Shown here: one piece after another, positions 15,601-29,200 of the stretch
Layout of the letters: each line of letters opens with the position of its first letter
Numbering within the stretch: the first letter of the stretch is position 1
DNA from: Mesaphorura yosii
Taxonomy: Eukaryota > Arthropoda > Collembola > Poduromorpha > Tullbergiidae
DNA: 64,000 nucleotides
Assembly: GCA_009869945.1 (NCBI GenBank)
Contig: WIXG01000024.1
Span: 310,001 to 374,000 of the forward strand
Direction of reading: 5' to 3'
The notes under the pieces: generated by a model
What the model was told of the DNA's origin: nothing
The model's input: only the letters and a program-made list of their open reading frames with translations
The model's database searches: none
Position numbers and translations under genes: made by a program

Positions 15601-18600
15601 AGTGTTGTGCATAATAATGCGTGCAAAGTATGAGCAGAATCAGGAAAACTTGCATTTGTGATTTCACTCGTGGAATTGTTTCATTGTTTGCCAACTGAAT
15701 TTATTACCCTGCCAGCGAGTGAGAGAAAAGACGCACAATAACGTAGTCAGAATTTTAACAAATGATCTACGTGTTGTTGTTCCTTAAACCCGGCCATTTT
15801 ATTTCTTACCATGTATATTCAAAATATAGATAAACTTATGCGTAAGCATCCAAGTCGTTTCTTCTTCCACGATTTCACTTCTCGACTTCAGGTCATTAAT
15901 TCTACAAGCAGCTCAACTTGAGAAAGTGAAACTCGAGCAGAAATGGGAGAAAGACGTGAAGTGTGGTTGTATCGTTCCTCTTTGAATATTGGACATGTTG
16001 AGCCTGAACCTCGCATTAGACTGGCATAAAAAGTCAGCATGTTTCTCTTCCAGAAAATAGAAATTGTTCGTTTACAATTCGATCTTTCTCTTCCGAACCG
16101 GGACGCACACGGAGAAGCGAAAAAGGCACACAATGCACGACTCGTGGCATACACCATTAATCTACTCTTAACTCACATAAATATAAGGGGACCAAAAGCA
16201 CGCCCCATGCTGAATGGATTCGGGTTTATAGAAATTCCTACAACCAAAACACAAACAACGCAAGAACAAATTCCAATTTTATAGAACTTCGCTTTGCAAC
16301 AAACGAAACCAAAATAAAAACTAATAAAAATAAAGTAGAGACGGAGTGCCAGTGTGTGAGTGAGCAACAACGCCAGCGCGGTGGCTAATGTATCCCAGCA
16401 TTTATTCTACTCCGGCACAGATTACCTACGCATATTATTATTGCCATTATCTAGTACGCTCGTTTATTCACTTTCTCTCCTGAATCCACGTACTGCAGAG
16501 CACAAAACACATTGCTTATTTATGTACTTGATTACTACAGACAATTATAAGTATCTCCTGCGCGGAGTAATCTAGCTCCTGGATAATTTCTCTATCAGGA
16601 AAGTAACTTGCTCTGCCGCGGAGAGCTGCACATTTCCAAATTGGTACGCTTGATATTGATTGGACGGGCAAATGAACAATTCAAGTCTAAGCGTAAAGTT
16701 AATGGCGGTAATGTGAAACGTCCATGAACCATTGAAATTTATGCGCCAAATCACGACTCCATTAAGTTCTTCGTAGTCTCTAGAGCATGTTTTACGTGAA
16801 AGGAAATGAATGAATGGATTATTCATTCGATTATTGTCTCGATAAAACGACGGATAAATGCAATAAATAATGCCGACAATGTGGAGTGCGACAAATCTCA
16901 TATTTGTGGAAACGGAATTAATAATTTCGCGAGGAAGACACGGCAATGCGACACGATGACAGAATTGGTTGGCGTGGCATGTGGAGTGACAACACTTGAC
17001 ATCGAATGACACTTTCAGTCCAAATCGACAGTGCAATTGAATCATTTTCTACATGATTTGGTACGAGAGGGAAGCGGAAAGGGGAAACAAAAATTTAATT
17101 AAATGAGAAAACAATAGGTCTCCTGGATAAATGCCGACAGCTGCTCAAAGTTTAAGCCAAATCTCGGCGTGTCTGACATGTAACGCGGACGATGTAAAGG
17201 GAGCGAAGAATTAAAGAGAAAATGAAGAATACACGCAGAGTGCGAATCTGCTGCCGAGTGGCGGAAAGGAAAGGTAAGGAATGCTGCGGATGGGAGAAGG
17301 AAATCTATCTTATTTCTCTTGTGAGACAAAGCAGGAAAATGACATCTCACAAAAAACGGTAACTGACTTTGAATAGATAGATATTATTATATTGCACCGG
17401 CTCCGACTGAGCCTGGCTCGGGCGGGAGCCCAGCGACGGAAGAGTGAGGAAATGAAACAATCTGAGGAGTGTAAAATGGAACAGCAGCATCGCAGGAGCC
17501 CGTGCTTTCATTCCATCCAAGCCTTCATGAATCCGTCTCCATGAAGCCAAATCTGTGCCAGACGTTAGCATGAAAGGCCAGGTTTACGTAAACAAGCGCG
17601 TCATTTCACATTTCTTTCAACTTGGTTTCAAAGTTAATTCAATTAATCTATCATACTATCAGCTTCTGCTTGGTTTTACCTGTGTAAACAAAAGAGTGAA
17701 AGCTGCTTCATTGACTAGCACCAGCAGTCTGCAACCCATCGTTTGCCTCAAACTGTACCTGAACTAAGAGATTACCCTTCGAGGCGACTATCACGCTTTC
17801 ATGGTTGCAAAATAAAGTCAAGACGAGCGCGAAAGTTGTCCTCTGTAACATGATTATCGTGCCTCTCTCAGAAACACTGAAATTATTCCATGATGGAGCA
17901 GCGGGTGATAATGTCCACGACGGATACGAAACTGCAATATTTAAATGGTCAACTTACCTTTCCGAAGCAACTCCGCTTGTTCATCGCTGATAAGGCAGAA
18001 GCAGCAGTGTTGTGCTCCCAGAACTCAATGAAAGCATATGGATCCCCATTTGGCTGTAAAAACGAAAAGTTCTATTTATTTACAGGCATTAAAATGCAAG
18101 TCTAAAAATCATGAGTCTATTCTTCTTGTCGTTTTATGCATGTTGCCATTTCATACTCAGCACTCTTACTGCAAGGAGAAGGGTTGGAAAGTTGAATTTC
18201 TATGCATGTTTCATGTTTATCCACGCGGTAGTTTTAACGACGCTACTGCCTTCTATACGGGGATCAGTTCAGCAGTTACTGAACACTTTGCTGTTGCACC
18301 GAGTTTTTAATGTGTCAGCCCAGCTGGTTCTTTCTCCTCATCATACGCCTAGGACACCAAAGTAACAATACGTGCATCACGGCGGTAGACTGTCAAGCGT
18401 GGAGGAGAGGACGGTCAGTCGCACAGATGCCGCATCGGAACATGTTCTTTGGATTTGGTCCAGGATTAAAAATTTAGTGGCGCGTGAATCAGCAATTACT
18501 TTCCCCATGAGCTTCTCATGTAAATGTACTAGTTCGCTTGGTATTGCACAGCACGGACATATATACAAGCGCGGTTAAGCAGTGTTGGTCAGTTCTCAGC

Positions 18601-21600
18601 TGGGGATTTCGTGGCTGCTGCTTCTATCATATAAAAATCTGATCAACAAAACACGACATAAACTTCAATCATAATCCAACGCACCCAATTATCTAATATT
18701 ACAGTTCTAACATTTATCGCACCCCGTTCATCGTTTCTTGCTCGTATCTCTTTGCACATAGTAAACGCAATCTATAACATGAAGTCTTTCTGTAATATTC
18801 GTCCCTCTTCCTCTCGCAACCGTGACCACTTTGACTCGGTAGTGAAGAAAGGAGATTATTTGCTCGCGACCGAATGACCAGCACTATGACACATGCAATG
18901 GAACCAATAAAATCATCTCTAAAACTGGCCGCTATCATTACAGCAGCAGTTTTCTGATGACACAGCAATATTTCACTCTTTCTGAGAAAGAACGTCACTT
19001 GTGATCAAACCTCCAGAAAAACTAAAGTAAATATGGAAAGCACCACCGCATGTTTTTGGATGTTTTTTCAAGCTCTCTCTCCTATTAATCTTCATTTCTT
19101 CATCGCATCAACAGCACAGATGAATACGAAGCTCATGGTTTCCCGTGGACATACAGCAATTCATTTCTCGTTTATTTTGATTCTCGTCGATGGACAATTG
19201 TACCAATCAAATAATAACTTGCAAGCTTGTGGACACATCGACCATATTCGGCCACGCAAAAATGTCCATCGTCAGAAAAGGACATGGAAAAACGGGCACA
19301 AATATGGGTCATAGGAAGAAATGGTCAATGCATTAAAAGTGCACGAAGTAATAACTTTCATTATGCAATGCACATTTTGCATATCTTAGCTACAGCAAAC
19401 ATATAGATTACGTGCGCGGATGGCTTCAAGTCAACCAACTTAGTTTCTCCTGTGCTTCTCATTTTCTTCTCTTACCGTGCAGTTACAATTTTAACCTGAC
19501 ATTCAATTTTAACAATGGAGTTTGTCATTGGGAAAACACAGAAAGGTAATGTGTTATGCTATGTTAGAAAGGGTAGATATTGAAAGTTATTTGTACACGT
19601 GTCATCACACGACTTATTGGCGATTTGTTAATCGGCAATGTCGCGGAAGAGGATTGTCAAGGAGAAATTATTCCACGTTAGTGTGGATCACAATTTGTGT
19701 CAACCATCAGCGATCAGGTTGGTGCGAAGTCCCATGAACTCCAGAACCTTCAATTATTTAGCGATTTAGCCCTTTTTCCTGTGACCGGCCTGCCCGTGTA
19801 CGTTTATTCCTATATTCATCGGCTTTAAATGAGCTGTGAGCCATTTACCATAACCAACTACCGGAGAACATTCGCCCTGCCTCAACAAACTCGTCTTTAT
19901 TCTCTTTATTGTGTTCAGTGTATCCTTTTTGCGCGATTTTACACAAAGAAATCAAGTTATCTCGTAATTTCTCATAGCTTGGGTTGTCGTGGTCCGCCTG
20001 AAAGAAATCAGAATTTCGAATCTGTCAATTTGATTAAATTAACTTACTCAAGTTAAGACAAAGTTAAGGTTACGGTAACGTATGAACTTTTTGGAATATC
20101 TTTTCTGTTGCCCTAGATTAGATATTAGAATGATACTGAGCGATCAGACCATTGAGTATGAGTAGTATAGTCATATGCTTACAACTGTTTTGATGTCCCC
20201 TCAAATTGAACTATCCAGGCAAATTGAAATATAATATGGCTGCTAATCTCGGCAATGTCGTAGATCCGTGTTCAAATTTTTAGTATGAAGGAAATAGGTC
20301 GCTCAATCCCTTGGAAACTTCATCCCAAGCGCTGAATGCCGATCTTTAACGGCTGAATAAGCCGAGGTTTGTAGCCAAATGCACAAAAATTTAACACCAG
20401 AAAGAGCTTGAAGCGCGTTTGATTACACCGACATTGAGTTGTGTTTCATCTGCATACAAGTCTACTTAACGACCGCAGGACCGTACAGTCTGATCGTATT
20501 TCACCTTTCATCATAAAAACCAGCAGCACATTCAACTCTTATGATTATGGATTCGTAATTTATAGTCTTTGTAACCGAATACAACAACAGATTATAGAAA
20601 ACTGATTCACGAAATCAGATCAGAATTTTCAGACTGTCCAGGTAGCGTTTTTCAAGGTGTGGAGCGATAGCCGAGACCACTAGCAGAAAAGCGCTTCGCT
20701 TTAACTTCCCATGTGTCTGTTGTACACACACGAATCACACGAATCTATAGGAATCTGAACGTGTGATAATAAAAAGGGATTGAAGTTTTACGAGGAATCA
20801 CGCAAGACATAATGGAATTTAAAGCTGTGCTGTGGCTATCCGATTACATGGAATTTGGAAGGCGAGGGAAGGTGAAATTTTATATTGCTGGTAGTTGGCG
20901 ATATAATGGGATGCATTGATGACTATCATGAATGAAATTACAGCAAGAGGCTATAAAGATGGAATAACATACCGTCTTGCCGAAAGCTACCATCACGTAA
21001 GTGCGCTATTACGGGTAGGTACAACATACGTCTTCACTTTACAATATTGCCGCCGCCGGATCGCTGAAGAAGCTGTTTGAAAGATCTGCTGGCTTTATCG
21101 GCCAGATCGACTATAAATATTTCACAATCGAGCCCCCACAGCTCTTTGAGCAGGGCAAGGTTAAACCCACTTGAATAAAATACTAAAAGAATGGAACATG
21201 CACATTTCACATATTGTGAGTCCATATGTAAACCGGTGGAGAGTGATATCTATTTCAGGCAGTAAAAATCCAGAAGAAAAGCGAAGCCGGTAGCGAGAAG
21301 GACGATTTTTTGACAGTCAAGTTAGCAAACTACAAATTCGAGACTTGTGAATAAATTTGCCCCTGTGCTATGTCCCTCTTCCTAATACATCCTCAAATAT
21401 CGCTCGCATTACATGTGCTCTTCTCAAATCAGACCTTTCTCTATTTCCAGTCGTATAAAACATTCTTTCTCGGATGTGGCTTGAATAACCAAGCACGCAT
21501 TACTTCGGACTACTGAAGGGCTAGCTTATCCTTCACGAGACGATAGTTTATTTCACACGCACCGACTTGCGTAACCCTCTCCAGTCAGTTTGCAACAGAA

Positions 21601-24600
21601 TTGTGCCTGCTCTTCATTCTTTGCGACTCATTCATAACGCACTCGGCTCAGTACCCGTGAACCTTCTCCATTCCAATCCAATCATAAGATTTTTCTTTAT
21701 GTCACTCCATTTATAACAGCATTTCCGGAACTGCACTGGACACGTAAATTGTGAGGCATTCTTTTCTCACACTTTGTGTTATGACCACTTATGATTATTA
21801 TATTGCTCCAAGACTGCGCAGGAAGGCTGGTAGCCAGAACTGCTAACTCTCACTCTCGGTTTTTCATTTCTGCGGGTTACTTGGCGACCCTTATTATGCA
21901 GAGAATATTTGTACATTTATGCATCCAGAGACTCCAAGAATAGGATAGACACAAGTATCCGTGTGTAAGCTTGACAAAAGGGAAGAGGAGAGCAATAACA
22001 GAGTACAACCGGAGAATGAAACGGGAAGAGAAAGCGATTATCTCAATTCTACTTCGCGTTCCTCGTCTCCGCGCTTATGGCCGCGTATTGTAAATTCTAA
22101 TGCACACCCGTGTTGATGTACTGCAGTAAATACTCGCGGCGGAGTGAGCGGGCCACAGCGCAAATGTTGGGACAGGGAGCAAAAAATAGGAAGCAGGGCA
22201 AAGTTATAGCCGGTGGAGTAGAAGACGCGGCGACGTCTTACGGAGAAAGTAGAGTGGATGGCAATTCAAGTTCTGGTAAAAATAGAAAGATGCAGAAAAA
22301 GAGGAAATAGTTGGTAGTACATCATGCAAACGAAATACATTTCTGTTGCCTCCTTTTCTCATTCCGGCACATAACATTATACAATGTGTAAAACTTAAGT
22401 AAAAGTTATGTGGGCAATATAGTCTGTCTGTCTGACTCCTTCGTGTGCAGTTTCGTCTCTTTTTACTTCCTGGCGTTAGTCCATTCCCTCTTGCAGCCAG
22501 CGTCATATTTTAGCATGCAGTGTGAATTGTGAAAGGCATCAGATCACTGGTGGAACGCTTTGCCTTCATCAACGATATTTTATAATATTATGAAACATAC
22601 ATAGCAAGGCTCTACAACATCACACACTGCCAAAATTACATATTACAGACAGCGCGCGAGCACTTGCTTTCGTGCAATCTTCGTATGAATATAGGAACTA
22701 CTTTACTTTTCGCCACCACGCCAAGGCCGACATACAGGCGCGGTTCACGAGTGCCAAGCTTGCACATGACTCAAAGCCAAAACACTTTCCCCAGCTCACA
22801 CATTTTTGCTGTCGCTCTCCCAAAGTCATTTTCAATATTGGCCTTTAATAAGAAAACTTGTGCGAGTTTCTTCGTTTTAGTATCTCTTAGAATTCGATAC
22901 ATTCACGATCCCCTTCAGTTCGACTATAACCCACAAAACTGTCATTCCCGGATATTGCATCTTTCCAGCCGGTCTTTCTATTTTTCTTCTTCATTTCCCT
23001 GCACACATAAACTTTCGTATCGCACAATGCCAAACCACGACAAGAGAGAGCTAGTGAAAACATTATTCTCCTCAGTGAAGTTAATATAATAATATAAAAT
23101 ATTGCGTTAAAAACTGTAACAAACCCCTACTTTCCATACCATGAAACGACGTTATTTTTCTTTGTCTTTGGAAATCGCATTATTATTAAATTCTGATAGC
23201 TAAGGAAAAACGTTAACGCTAAGAACGAAATATACTTGGGCAGAAACCGGCTCGCAGCGACTCTTGTAAGTGGACAAGTGCGCTCTAGCTCCATCCCAAA
23301 AATCGTTAAGGCGCATTTTATAGCTTTATTCCGAGGCAGATCGTATTCACAATACGAGCCAACCGATCAAAATTTGTCAACCTTAGTTAAAAAGTCAAGA
23401 GGGGCCAGAAGAGCCTCTGCGTTCCGTGTTTTCTTGCTGACGTCAGTAGCACAGAAGCTAATATTTTGATTTTGCAATAAAAATTGCTGAATTCAAGTCA
23501 AGCTCTGACTCGCTCGGGTTCGTGTACAGTTTTATTTATAAATCAAAGGACACCAATCTTAATTAGGGCTACCAACAAGATTAAGCACAATAGTTTAGTG
23601 GACAGATACGCATTGGCACGAAGCACTGCTTCCTTTTATTCCTGTAACAACGTAGTGGGTAAATATCTCGGGTTCATTGTCAAAAAGAAATTACTCCGCA
23701 TTTCTTAAGCGTGCATATGCTGTTACAGTGACAAGTCACAAAGAGCGGAGAGTTGTCCGTTTCTCACAATTGAGAGAAAGCTCTTCATCCGAGAAGCTTT
23801 TCATCTTTTCACAGTACAGAGTCTAATCTTCAACGCAACTTCGCATTTCATCTCAATTAAAGCATAACAAGATATTATCGGGTTACAAACTAAAGACTAT
23901 ATAAGAAATAGAACATAACAAAAAGTAATAAAATTGTTCGACCGTCGCGAAGTATCTCGTAACAAAAATAAATATTTAGCATCACAACAATTTATAGCGC
24001 TTTCTATATTTCATTAAAGCATTGCCTTTGGTTGTGTAATATAGAATTCCTCACGAGATTGTCTCTTACTTTTGTAGTGTACGCATTAGCATAGGTATCA
24101 AATGAGCGGGGTCGACACAACCTGAACGACATAGGCATGCGTGCAAATCCAGTAATCCAAGGAGTAAGCACACGCGAAGGTAATGAAGCTAATAAATTCA
24201 AGCCATAAAGTAACAAGGCACGGATGCAATGTACGGACGATTCACCTTAAACAACACCGAGATATACGGGCTAAACGTAAGCGCGGCAGAGGTGTAAACA
24301 AATCCTCAAATATTAAACGCACGCGAAACTAAAAAATGTTCTAAACTCATGAATAACTCGCTTCTTCGGGAGCGTGGTTTTATAGCGAAACAAAATTCAG
24401 GGACACATTCGTTTTGCGTGCCTTTCAATGTCACCAGTGGGTCTTTTTCGTGGAACTAATAAAATGGGTACGTCAGGGGCAGAAAAGTGCGGCAAAGTTG
24501 AGAAGTTAGGCTAGTGAAAGTCGCAGATGTTACGCAACAAGAGATATCAAGAACAAAAAGCGTTTAGTGGAAAGAGCAGCAGCAGACGAGGTTAAGAGAA

Positions 24601-26219
24601 GATTTCTTGCTGTCAGTCGTGCTCTATTGAATCCCATTAAAACTTTTCTTTTTATTATTTATATTACGTTATAATAACGAGATGAAGAATATTCGCACTC
24701 GGTCAAAACTTGTCCTGCGTTACCTACTTTACATAATTAATTATCTATGAATGAGCTTAAATGTGTCACGCATAATGCCATAAGCCAATTTTCATGATTT
24801 CCTGCTGACGCTCCTTTCATGTACGGAGACCAACCGATCCACGCGGAACATTGACAGGACACGATATTTGGAAGACAGCCGAAATCCATAACTTCGCTTG
24901 GAATTAAGAACACTGGCGGGATTCTACGTATAGGATAAAAAGAATTATCCATTCATTTGCTACGCCAATTTTCATCTTCATCTCCAACCCTATCAAATTC
25001 ATTACCCCTCGCATTTATCGCAAATTAAATACCAATTAGTATGAAGAAGAGTAATTAACTGAGTCAGCTTCAGTAATTATTCGAACTGCTATTTGGCCCT
25101 AACATCCATACGCCTCAGTGTTCTGTTTTGTCTGTAAGACTCGTTTTATGACTTTATGACTTTACTTGCTCCACTTTCGGTTATAGTTACGGCAGTCTGT
25201 GAATAGCAGCTACCAAAATCGTTACGATGAATTGAGCTGACGTTGCAATTGCGTTTTATTGGGCCCGCCGCGTTTGAGAATAGGAAGCAATCCCACAGGT
25301 GCGCAGCGGGATGCAATTCGGTTGAACGATGATCATTCGCTCCTATTTTCTGGTTATTTCGTCGTGTACTGCTCATGCAATTCATACAAAAATGTAACTA
25401 ATTGCATGAAGAATGCACAGTTTTGTATTACGTGAGAATCTTCAAATGGGAAACATTTGGAACGTTACACTTGCGGATCAAAATTGTGACGTTAGTATTA
25501 TGTCCTCGAGAGTAAAATCCAAACTTGAAGTGTAATTTCTTGTTTCGTAGTTGCAATTTTTCAAGAAATCGGAAAAATGTTAACTTCTGAGATGTGCAAT
25601 ACGTACGTAAGTGCGTTCAAATGTGAGCAACAGACGGGCACAAATATCTCCGAATTATTTGCAACTTTTCAGCCTCAGCGCATAAGAGTAGAATCGAGAA
25701 AAATTAAGAAAAACTGTCACAATGACAAATACGACGGGGAGACGAGCTCCGCTGACGTATTGTTCTCTGTCTGAATGATGAATACTGTAAATTTGGGAAT
25801 AATAACTTCATCTTAACATTATTCATGGTCAAAAATCTTGAAATACTTGCAGTCGCATGAATGTGCGCGGACAGAATCACCTTGTAAATTAAACACAAGC
25901 ACAGAATACGCAAGGAGGCAAGGAACGGACGAGTAAAGTCTGACAAGAGGAAAAAAACCTGCGATTTTGTGCTCGACCTAAAAAGCCTACGTAAGCTAAC
26001 CCACAGCCAGGGGCAAATTTTCTTGGAAAATGAAAGGAATTTCTTTTGACTCCTGGCAATTCGCAATGCAATGTTTCGCACTCTCCGAAGGCGATAATTT
26101 CAATCTGTTACAGTTTTAAACTTTCCCATTCGTAACCGTCAAATTCTTAATCTATCTTTGAGGTCATGCTGATTCGGAATTATAAAGTCATCAGATCAGC
26201 GGTAGAAGGGTTTGTTCAG
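9601..26219. other. Gene-poor non-coding stretch with a few orphan open frames
   Basis: No known domain was recognised. The longest open frames are 9666-10265 (minus, 199 codons from the first ATG at 10265), 16572-17045 (minus, 157 codons) and 22664-23089 (plus, 141 codons). None shows a family motif, and none is supported by flanking splice sites that I could connect to other exons. The rest is AT-rich sequence without obvious repeats. It may be intergenic or intronic. Confidence 0.55.
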
Positions 26220-29200
26220 TCAGTCAGTCGACGACTTTGATTTAGTCTCTTTCCCGTCATTAGCACTAGTCAAATTGTCTGTCTCCCCCACTGAGTCGTA
26301 GAAGTACTTTGGTGATGAGTTTTGCGATTCAATTAACGTTTCTGTGCTCGCGTCCGAAGAATCCTCTTCTGCCTCGACTGCTGCCTCAGACCGTGAAGTC
26401 GTGCTGCTCGTGGGTGTTGCTGCTGTCAGAGGCGCTGCTGAAAATGTGTTGGCAAGGGCTTCGTCTCCCTCCTCCTGATTTCGAATTCTTCTGCTGACAA
26501 ACTGCGACAATTCCGTTGAACTGGGGACTTGGTACCACTTTCCTTCTCCGTATGTTACATCTTCAGGCGGCATTGAGCTCGAGCCGTTCACCTGTTCACT
26601 TTCAGCTGAGTCTGGTGTCGTATCTCGAAGTGGTTTACGAAATGTCAGTCGACGGCGTTTCGGGCGCACGCGTGATGAGTCGAACTCAAATGGTTTGTCG
26701 CTCATTGGCTTTCCCGTCGCAGATGTAGGCGCAACCCGTCGAAATGGACGATGAGTCGTGGATGCGGTTGTGGAAGACTCAGATTTTTCTGTCGTCCTCT
26801 GTCTGACTCGTGATGAGAATAAGCGCGTTCTGTCCAAATTAGCGAGTCTCTCGTTCTTGAACACGGGCCTCTTGACAATTCTGGTTGATTTTTCGGATAC
26901 GGAGGAAGTACGCGTTCGGATCACTTTCCTGATCTTCGGTCTCACAGTGCTCGTCACACTGGCAGGCGTGTTTGACTCCTCCTGCAGGTCATCTGAAATC
27001 GAGTTTGTCGAAGAGGCCGCCAACTCCATCAGTGGACTCGGGTTGGCGTAAGACGAAGTGGTTGAGTCCACGTCTGCTTGTTTAGAAGAATTCAGCAGAT
27101 TTTGGTGCAGAATTTTGGAGAAGCTTGGTTGAGTCGCACCAGTCTCTTCACTTGCCTTGGCGTCAAGCTCTTTTTCGTTAATTTCTCCACTTTTAGCATC
27201 GCTGGGTTCAAAAGTCACTTCACTATCTCCACTCTTCAATTTGCTCCAGTGTTTCGGAACTTGGTTTTCTACATTCACAAACTCTATAGAATGAATAGTT
27301 GGCTCTGTCAATGCCTGCTCCACCGAAACGATTGAACTAAATGGATCTTCCAGCGAGGCGTACTTGGTAGCTGGTGTTCTCACGTATGTGTGGAGCGAAT
27401 TGGAAGAGGATCCTTGTGCGTCTGCAGCTTGTGAGTTCATGTGAGGCTGTGGCGGTTTTGTCGGATGCCGATGCCGGCTATTAAATGGCTTGAAAAAGCT
27501 CTCGAAGAATGAAGGTGGTTTGTAAACGTCTTTCGGTTTCGAAAACGGTGTTGTGGATGGCGGAGGTTGCGTTCGAATTAACTCATCGTCCATCAAAATC
27601 GGGCGCAGCTCATTAATGAATTCCATTGGAATGCGCTCGTACTCGTTCACGCTGAAGGAGTTGGGTTCAACGTAGTAGGGCTGAAACTGCTTTTCCTTTC
27701 CTGTGAAAACGTGGTTTACGGGAATGAGAGAATTCGCTTCAGGGTGAACCAAGTTGTTAGTGTCCAGATTCGGCGCTTTCGCTATCTTGAACTCAAACCT
27801 TTGCGGAGGATAGTTAGATTGAGTCGTGAAATGCGATGGACTTCTTGGCGTTGTTGAACTCTGCTTGTATGTCTGATATGACATTGTCGGCAGAGTGCTC
27901 ACAGGCAGGGGCGATGGCCGATTTATTATGTTCGGATTGTTGGTGTGTAAGAAATGTTGCGGGAATGGAGCCGTTGACTGAAATTGCAGAGGAGGTATTG
28001 TTGTTTCGTACTTTGGTGGTGCCGGTGGAAAAGTTGTTGCTGCGTGACTGATGTGTTGGAACGAGTTTCGTTGGCCGTGTCCACCAAGCTGGGGGTTCAT
28101 GTACACAAAATGATGCACTGGAGGCGGGTGATTATGGTTGAAGTTTGTAACACCTGAGTATCTAATTGGCTCTGGTCGTGGAGACTGATGTTCTGGAGCT
28201 CGTGGGACATGGATCGGGTATCTCGGCTCCACATTCTGTAAGTGGTTCTGACGAATCGTGTGATGAATCATCTTAGGCTTAATGTTGAGCTTCTCGGGTG
28301 TGTATCCCATGTCCTGTGGGCAACAGAATGCATTCTTATCATTTCATGATTCATCTCAGAAATATTACTACGCGCGCCTCACGGATGAATAATCCGAGAT
28401 TCAATTTACTAATTAAAACGGAATATTGTCAATTCGCACAAATATGCACAACGGCTTGACTGATATAGAATGCTAAAAGGGGTTGGATTCCCTGAACCAG
28501 GACCATCGGTTTCGTGATGCATTCTATTCTACTTCAATCCCGTAGATCAGTTTAGGGTTTGCAACCTCTCATGTCTTATGAAATTTTAAAAATTTGTAAG
28601 TGGTTAAAGAGACTCAACCCTGAAAGCGACGACTGTTTGCATTCGTTCAGAACTAAAGTGAAGGACGTGTAATAGAGTTAATGAGGTCAATTTATTTAAA
28701 CTCCCAACTTGAACTATCCCACAGGCGATATGCTTCCAGTGCAAATTGAACCTCATGTCACCACACCACTGACATCACTTTTTGTGGATCTACTGATCTC
28801 CCTTAATCGTATCAGACCGATTTTCGATTTTAGTCTGCAAAACTCATTTCGATGAAATACGGGAAAAGTAAGCGGTTTCTTTCGTTGGAAATATGGATTC
28901 CCATTATTTGTTTGCTGTAGCTTTGTGCGTCAGTCTCAATTAACATAATTTGCGTGAATTCAAACCATACTATAGAAACCTTCAATTATTCACAACAAAT
29001 GTCTAATTCGCCGAATTTAGCTTGTGATATCACTGATTCATCATTAACTAAAACGAGTTAAGCAGTTACAACACATGGTTAGCTTTCAGGTGCGTAATTC
29101 AACGTTGCAATGCATTATGCGTATTCAAATTTTTCCAAAATTAAGAATTTCTTAAGTGAACGATTCAAGATCCACTAGCGCATTAATTTTGTTAGACTAC

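Noticed and set aside
16572..17045. 157-codon minus-strand ATG frame
   Set aside because: No family motif, no splice partners and unremarkable composition. Treated as chance, with low certainty.
22664..23089. 141-codon plus-strand open frame
   Set aside because: No recognisable domain, and Ser/Phe-rich composition typical of random AT/CT-rich sequence.
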